Shown: one piece after another, positions 59,540 to 64,000 of the stretch
Numbering within the stretch: the stretch's first letter is position 1
Layout of the letters: every line of letters starts with the position of its first letter
Source: Albula goreensis
Lineage: Eukaryota; Chordata; Actinopteri; Albuliformes; Albulidae
DNA: 64,000 nucleotides
Reading direction: 5' to 3'
Assembly: GCA_022829145.1 (NCBI GenBank)
Contig: CM040752.1
Location: forward strand, 33,519,586 to 33,583,585
Notes under the pieces: generated by a model
What the model saw: the letters and a program-made list of their open reading frames with translations, nothing else
What the model was told of the DNA's origin: nothing
The model's database searches: none
Translations under genes and position numbers: made by a program

Positions 59540-59880
59540 TTCTTTAACCTTCCGAAGGAACCCGATGGAGTGAGGTAACGCGCACTGCCACACGACACAC
59601 ATGTGCAGCTACATGCCGGGGAAGGTTCACCCGCCAGCGGAGAACGTTCCCCCAGGGGGCCATTTCTCCCCCTCTTCCTAAAGAGGGGCGGCTAGCGCGG
59701 CGCTGGCGAAACGGAGAGGAGCGCCGGTATTTTAGGCTGGCTCCGTTTTTTAAAAACGTCACGCCGAGCAACGGTTTTCCACCGTCTCTCGCTCTCCGAG
59801 GCCTTGTCACACACTGCGTCCGGAGGAGTCGCCGATGTGAGCCGGTGTTTGTGTACGTTAGCGTTTACAAGCCGTGCAGC
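59540..59880. promoter_or_regulatory. CpG-rich block, candidate promoter or enhancer
   Basis: About 340 bp with high CpG density (CTAGCGCGGCGCTGGCGAAA, GTCACGCCGAGCAACGG, GCGTCCGGAGGAGTCGCCG) in otherwise AT-rich DNA. It could be the tead3 promoter/first exon (minus) or that of a plus-strand neighbour. No TATA box or initiator was convincing. Confidence 0.3.
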
Positions 59881-60081
59881 TAAAAAAGGGAAAAGAAAGA
59901 CATGTAGCATATGAGATTGCACAACATATATCAAACACAGCCCAGACAGAAGGAGTAAGATAAGATTATACCCCCTCCATACTCTTTATCGTGTGCTCAC
60001 TCACGCAAGGTCTCACATATGGCCTCAGTATGATCTCAGCCAGCATCCCCTTCCTTTCACTCTTCTGCTCTATAACTCTAT

Positions 60082-60320
60082 AACAGAATGATTATGTCTC
60101 TCTCTCTCTCTCTCTCTCTCAGTATTGCTTTCTCTTTTTGTCTCTCTCGCTCTTTCTCTCCCAGTATTGCTTTCTCTTTTTGTCTCTCTCGCTCTCTCTC
60201 TCCCAGTATTGCTTTCTCTTTTTGTCTCTCTCGCTCTCTCTCTCCCCCTCTCAGTCCATCTGTTCATCGTTCTGTGCATGGCTCTATCTTTCTCTCTCTT
60301 TCTCCCTCATCTTTGTGCAA

Positions 60321-60358
<38 letters not shown>

Positions 60359-60369
60359 ATCATTCTGTT
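60082..60369. repeat. 288-bp inverted repeat with nested 42-bp tandem repeats
   Basis: The left arm AACAGAATGATTATGTCTCT followed by (CT)n is the reverse complement of the right arm (GA)n followed by ...GACATAATCATTCTGTT. Arms are about 40 bp. Inside are three copies of AGTATTGCTTTCTCTTTTTG plus TCTCTCTCGCTCTCTCTC. ORFs across it are Ser/Leu or Arg/Glu artefacts. Confidence 0.88.
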
Positions 60370-63300
60370 GATCAACATAGAATGCAAGTGGGCAGCCTGG
60401 TCACAGAATGACAGCTCCTTCACATAACCCCCTGTAGCTGCTGTCACCTCCATACCACCGACAGGAATGTCAGGATACACTTAAATTTCATATTCCACCA
60501 GCCCGCTGCCGGTTTGGTCTACAACATGCATGAAGGGGCTTCTGGGAGGTGGGCGACGTAGACACACAAAGCCTTCCGCACGGTAATATAAACACACAAC
60601 CGTCCACCGCACATGCCACCGGAATCACTCACACACTTCAGCCTCCGTCTCTGAGAGGAAACAAGACAGGAATGTACTACGGCAGGCCAGCGTCAGGCCT
60701 ACGAGATATCCAACCAGCCTGACAAGATGTATGAAAAAAAAAAAAAAAAAAAAACCAGTCACCATTCCTCACTGCAGCTAGCTGCCATTTTGAATTCTCC
60801 ACACTGGCACCATTCAACTCTGACACATTACGAATGTAAAAAAAAGAAATGTAAATTTTACATTTATTGAATATAATTATTAAAATCAATTTGTCCACCG
60901 AAATTCTGAGTAACAACCTGGGATTCATGGTTTACAAATGCAAGAGAAAAGCTTCCATACAGATAAAGTTAAAAAAGGAAAAAGAAATGAAGGGAGACAC
61001 TCACACCAGCAAGAGCCGTCTATGTTTAAGTCGCTGTTAAATGACAAAGTGAGTTTGAGAGGCCTGGGGAAAGCACGCTGGGATTTTGTCACGTACTCTT
61101 GGTTTTAATTAAAACTATAATCTGTCAAAGGTCGTCTGGGCTGTAGGAACAACGCTGCAGAAATAACAGTGGGCCTATATAAAGCCATGATGTCAGGCAG
61201 CGCACTGGTCATGCTTGCAGGCCGGTCTGAAACTTCACAGCCAGCCCTTACGAAAACATTTCCATCTCTGCATTGTTTGTTTCCCTTACCTTACAGACAG
61301 ACGATAAAGAGTATGGAGGGTGGGGGGTGGTAAATCAAGACTGCGTTATTAAACTTCTAACAAAAATAAAATGCAAAAAAAAAAATATGAAAAAATTAAA
61401 CCAATGATGATTCTATTCCCCAAATGGCAATATTTGTGCACAAAATGTAGAAGTCCTGCTGTTCGCCGAATTTAACTTTTATGATGAGGAAAAATATACA
61501 TCTATTTTGAAGAAGGTTTCATTTTTCTCTAGGTACAATTTCATATGTTTTAAAATCCTCTTTGAGAAGTTAAAAAAGTAATAATTTGTTGAGTGGCTTT
61601 ATAGCCTAAATATTGCCATGATTATTTGTAAGTGTTGTTTGGAAATATGAATTTTGTTTTTGAGTGTGTGTGTGTGTGTTCATATCTGACCCATCCCTGA
61701 CCTCCACATACCCCTCTGTCAAATAATTATAATTTTTGGGGTTAACAATTTGGAAAAAATACAGTTTAGAAAAAGTATGTTTTAGTAGCATCAGTGCATG
61801 TGCTGAGCAGATCACAGCGATGCTCAACAATGAAGACCTTTCCTCAAAGGCGCCTGGAAAATCAGCCGACTGACAGTTTCCTGCTTTGATCTGGCCTTCA
61901 AAGAGTAAATAAAAATATATGTTTATATTTTTAAATACACAACTAGAACGCCCTTAGATATTGTTGACAGGACAGCGCGGACTACTTTTCTGAGCTCAGA
62001 AAAACAAGCTGTCATCAATGAGTGCTGAAGTCCTGAGCTGAGAAAGCAAGCCTGCGGACTCTCGCCAACGTCCGAACAGCTGCAAAATCCCAGGCCGAGG
62101 CTGGCGGACCTGAAGAGCATCTACTTTACTGGAGAGCTGGCAGGACGTCACCCTGCGGACGCCTGAGCGGTCGGGTTAGTGCTGCTCTAGCAGGGCGGGT
62201 CTTTGCGAAGCCTCGTGAGGAAGACGGCGTGGGACGCAAAGGTGAGGCAGCAGGAGATTGGGGGGATCAAAGGGCAACGCAGAGATCAATCCAGCCTCCT
62301 CCCTGTGACCTTTCCCAGAAAAGACGACCTCTGTCAGGCCTTTGTTTGAAAGCCCGTCTCCCGCCAAATCCCACGTAATTCCCAATTCACATAGAGGAGG
62401 TCAGGAACCGAAAGGGCGGTACTGGATTTCACAAAATTCATCATTGCAATGGAGAACAAAATGGCCACAGCACACCTACTCCACTGATAATGAACCCCCC
62501 ACCCCACCCCCATCCAACCATCGAAACTAAACGAGTCCACACCCTTAGTCTGAGCCGGCACTACCTGGAACTTTGCTTTATTTAGTTTATTGATGTCTGC
62601 GATGTACAGCACACCACAGAATAAACTGAATGTTACCCCCAAGGTATTATCCTACAAAACATTTAGTTGCACAGCTATTCTTACTCCATGTTTACATGTC
62701 AATAAGTGTTGTTACTTTTAAAGTTGATTTGAGAAGCTGTAATTGACTTTTGCTGAAATAATTATTGTTCTGGTTTACACCCTACTGGTGTATAGTAAAC
62801 ACTGTGGTTTTACATATAGCAGATTTTTATAACTACAAACATCATGATAACAAACAGCGAAAGAATGGGATTCTCTTGTTCATTGCAGATAATAACCAAC
62901 AGAGGCGCTTAAAACAGTTTGTGACATTCAAGTCTGTTTTTAGGAAATTGTTTGTTTGTTAAAGAGCTGCAATTACAAATGTTTTATTTTTGGATTCTGC
63001 CAAATGCACAGTCATCATCCTATGACTGTAAAGCAAATTTACCGGTGACAAATATGTCCTTTTCATTGCGCAAAGAAACTATTTGGGAACCGGAAAAGCT
63101 TGACTACTCCTGTCCGTCAAGTTCGAAGAAAGGGAGTGTTCCCCAGAATGGAAGGTGTGGTATTGACGAGTGTCGATTGCTGATTGATTCATCAAAATAA
63201 TACAAAAATCAAACAATTTTAATTGCATTGGGAAATTTTTAACTCCATTCGGATTTGCATATAGCCGCAAACGATGAATGTTAAATACTGACCTTATGGA

Positions 63301-63433
63301 AAACGCTGCAGGACTAGTTGAACCTTCCTTAAACTGAACTGAGTTAAGATTTATGTCCTTGAGTCATCTCTTTTGTTTCTACACTAAGCTACACTTAACT
63401 TGTCAGTACTTCCATTTTTTTTTTTTTTTACAG
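60370..63433. other. Non-coding sequence before the terminal plus-strand exon
   Basis: 3.1 kb, AT-rich, with a run of about 21 A at 60734-60754. An 82-codon plus-strand frame at 62952-63200 has no obvious splice signals, and I do not support it as an exon. Nothing else was recognised. Confidence 0.5.
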
Positions 63434-63632
63434 TGAAGGCAAGGAATTTAATACAGACCATAGGAATGACCTTAAAAAGGAGCAAATTCCAACATTTCTC
63501 GAAATCCTGAAAAATCAAGATGACTTGCGGATGACTCAAGTGTTCTGGGGCCAGTATCTCTCAAACAGCGACAATGTGTATCTCACTTGGGACAAGTACG
63601 AAAAGCCAACGATCGTCTGTGTATCTTGCTAA
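63434..63632 (+). CDS. Possible last exon of an unrecognised plus-strand gene
   Basis: A T17 tract followed by ACAG (63413-63433) is a textbook 3' splice site. It opens a 65-codon frame beginning EGKEFNTDHRNDLKKEQ, continuing IPTFLEILKNQDD and VYLTWDKYEKP, and ending PTIVCVSC-TAA at 63630-63632. Entry is phase 1, with T as third base of a split codon. Composition is protein-like, rich in charged and aromatic residues with no repeats. I do not recognise a family. It may be the end of a neighbouring gene converging on tead3, or a retrocopy or transposon remnant. No AATAAA was seen within the remaining 370 bp. Confidence 0.4.
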
Positions 63633-64000
63633 ACTTCTTGTTTACATTCACATAAATGTGTTCCTCCCCTTTCACATATCTTCAGTGAATGATACTGAAC
63701 TGTCTCCTGCAGTCCCTTCCTAAAAGTTCATGTTCCTTTAACATCTGCCTTCTATTTTGGGTCTTTCTCCAACACCAGAGTTCCTTGGTACCCATTTAAA
63801 AAAAAAAAAAAAAAAAACAGAACTTATCATCTAAATTCTAAAATGAAAATGCAGCTTGTTTCCTTGACCCAAACTCAAATATGGTTAATAACACTTAAGA
63901 TGTGGGATCTGAGTGCTTTTGATTGTTCGCATGGCTTTCTATTCATTTCAGTTCTGTCAGTCTGTTCAGGGCACAGACTGACAGACACCAGGGGGTGACA
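63633..64000. other. Window end
   Basis: Possible 3' UTR of the preceding exon, with an A run at about 63799-63817. Nothing else is recognisable. Confidence 0.4.

Noticed and set aside
62952-63200. 82-codon plus-strand ORF
   Set aside because: It looks somewhat protein-like, but there is no acceptor or donor that links it to the 63434 exon, and its length is within chance for AT-rich DNA.

Overview
The window is vertebrate, almost certainly teleost, nuclear DNA. Coding signal is sparse and sits in short exons with canonical GT/AG splice sites. The rest is A/T homopolymers, long (CA)n and (GA)n tracts, minisatellites and tRNA-derived SINE fragments. There are no operons, bacterial-type ORFs or CRISPR arrays.

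The one gene I can assemble is a TEAD (TEA-domain) transcription factor on the minus strand, best matched to TEAD3. Twelve coding segments were read directly: 38746-38947 (N-terminus, non-AUG ATT start), 16777-16841 (TEA domain), an alternative pair 14687-14749 and 14461-14523, a 12-nt microexon 9306-9317, then 6321-6447, 5683-5726, 5239-5303, 4563-4700, 3254-3427, 2822-2965, 2343-2495 and 1744-1857 (stop). Only one member of the alternative pair is expected per mRNA. Together they give a protein of about 430-440 aa, the usual TEAD length: an N-terminal DNA-binding TEA domain, a Pro-rich linker and a C-terminal YAP/TAZ-binding domain with the conserved lipid-modified Cys. Two joins are imperfect. 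A 12-C run in exon 4563-4700 puts its two halves in different frames, and the join between 6321-6447 and 5683-5726 is out of phase, so a small exon or another donor is missing.

Layout: 1-1743 is 3' UTR/downstream sequence; 1744-6447 holds the compact 3' exons; 6448-16841 holds the microexon, the alternative pair and the second TEA exon, plus two large minisatellites (37-bp unit at 10146-10925, 47-bp unit at 11714-12619). 16842-38745 is a 21.9-kb intron with many simple repeats, SINEs and possible regulatory elements. 38746-38995 is the start-codon exon. 38996-63433 is upstream sequence (5' intron or intergenic) with several inverted repeats, microsatellites and a CpG-rich block at about 59540-59880. 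At 63434-63632 a polypyrimidine tract and AG precede a 65-codon plus-strand reading frame, possibly the last exon of an unrecognised gene.

The points most worth checking are the two interchangeable exons for the DNA-recognition helix (one TEAD3-like, one TEAD1/4-like) separated by a 163-nt intron with a ~100-nt polypyrimidine tract, the perfect hairpin in the preceding intron, the ATT start in an ideal Kozak context, and a satellite made from the head of a tRNA-derived SINE.
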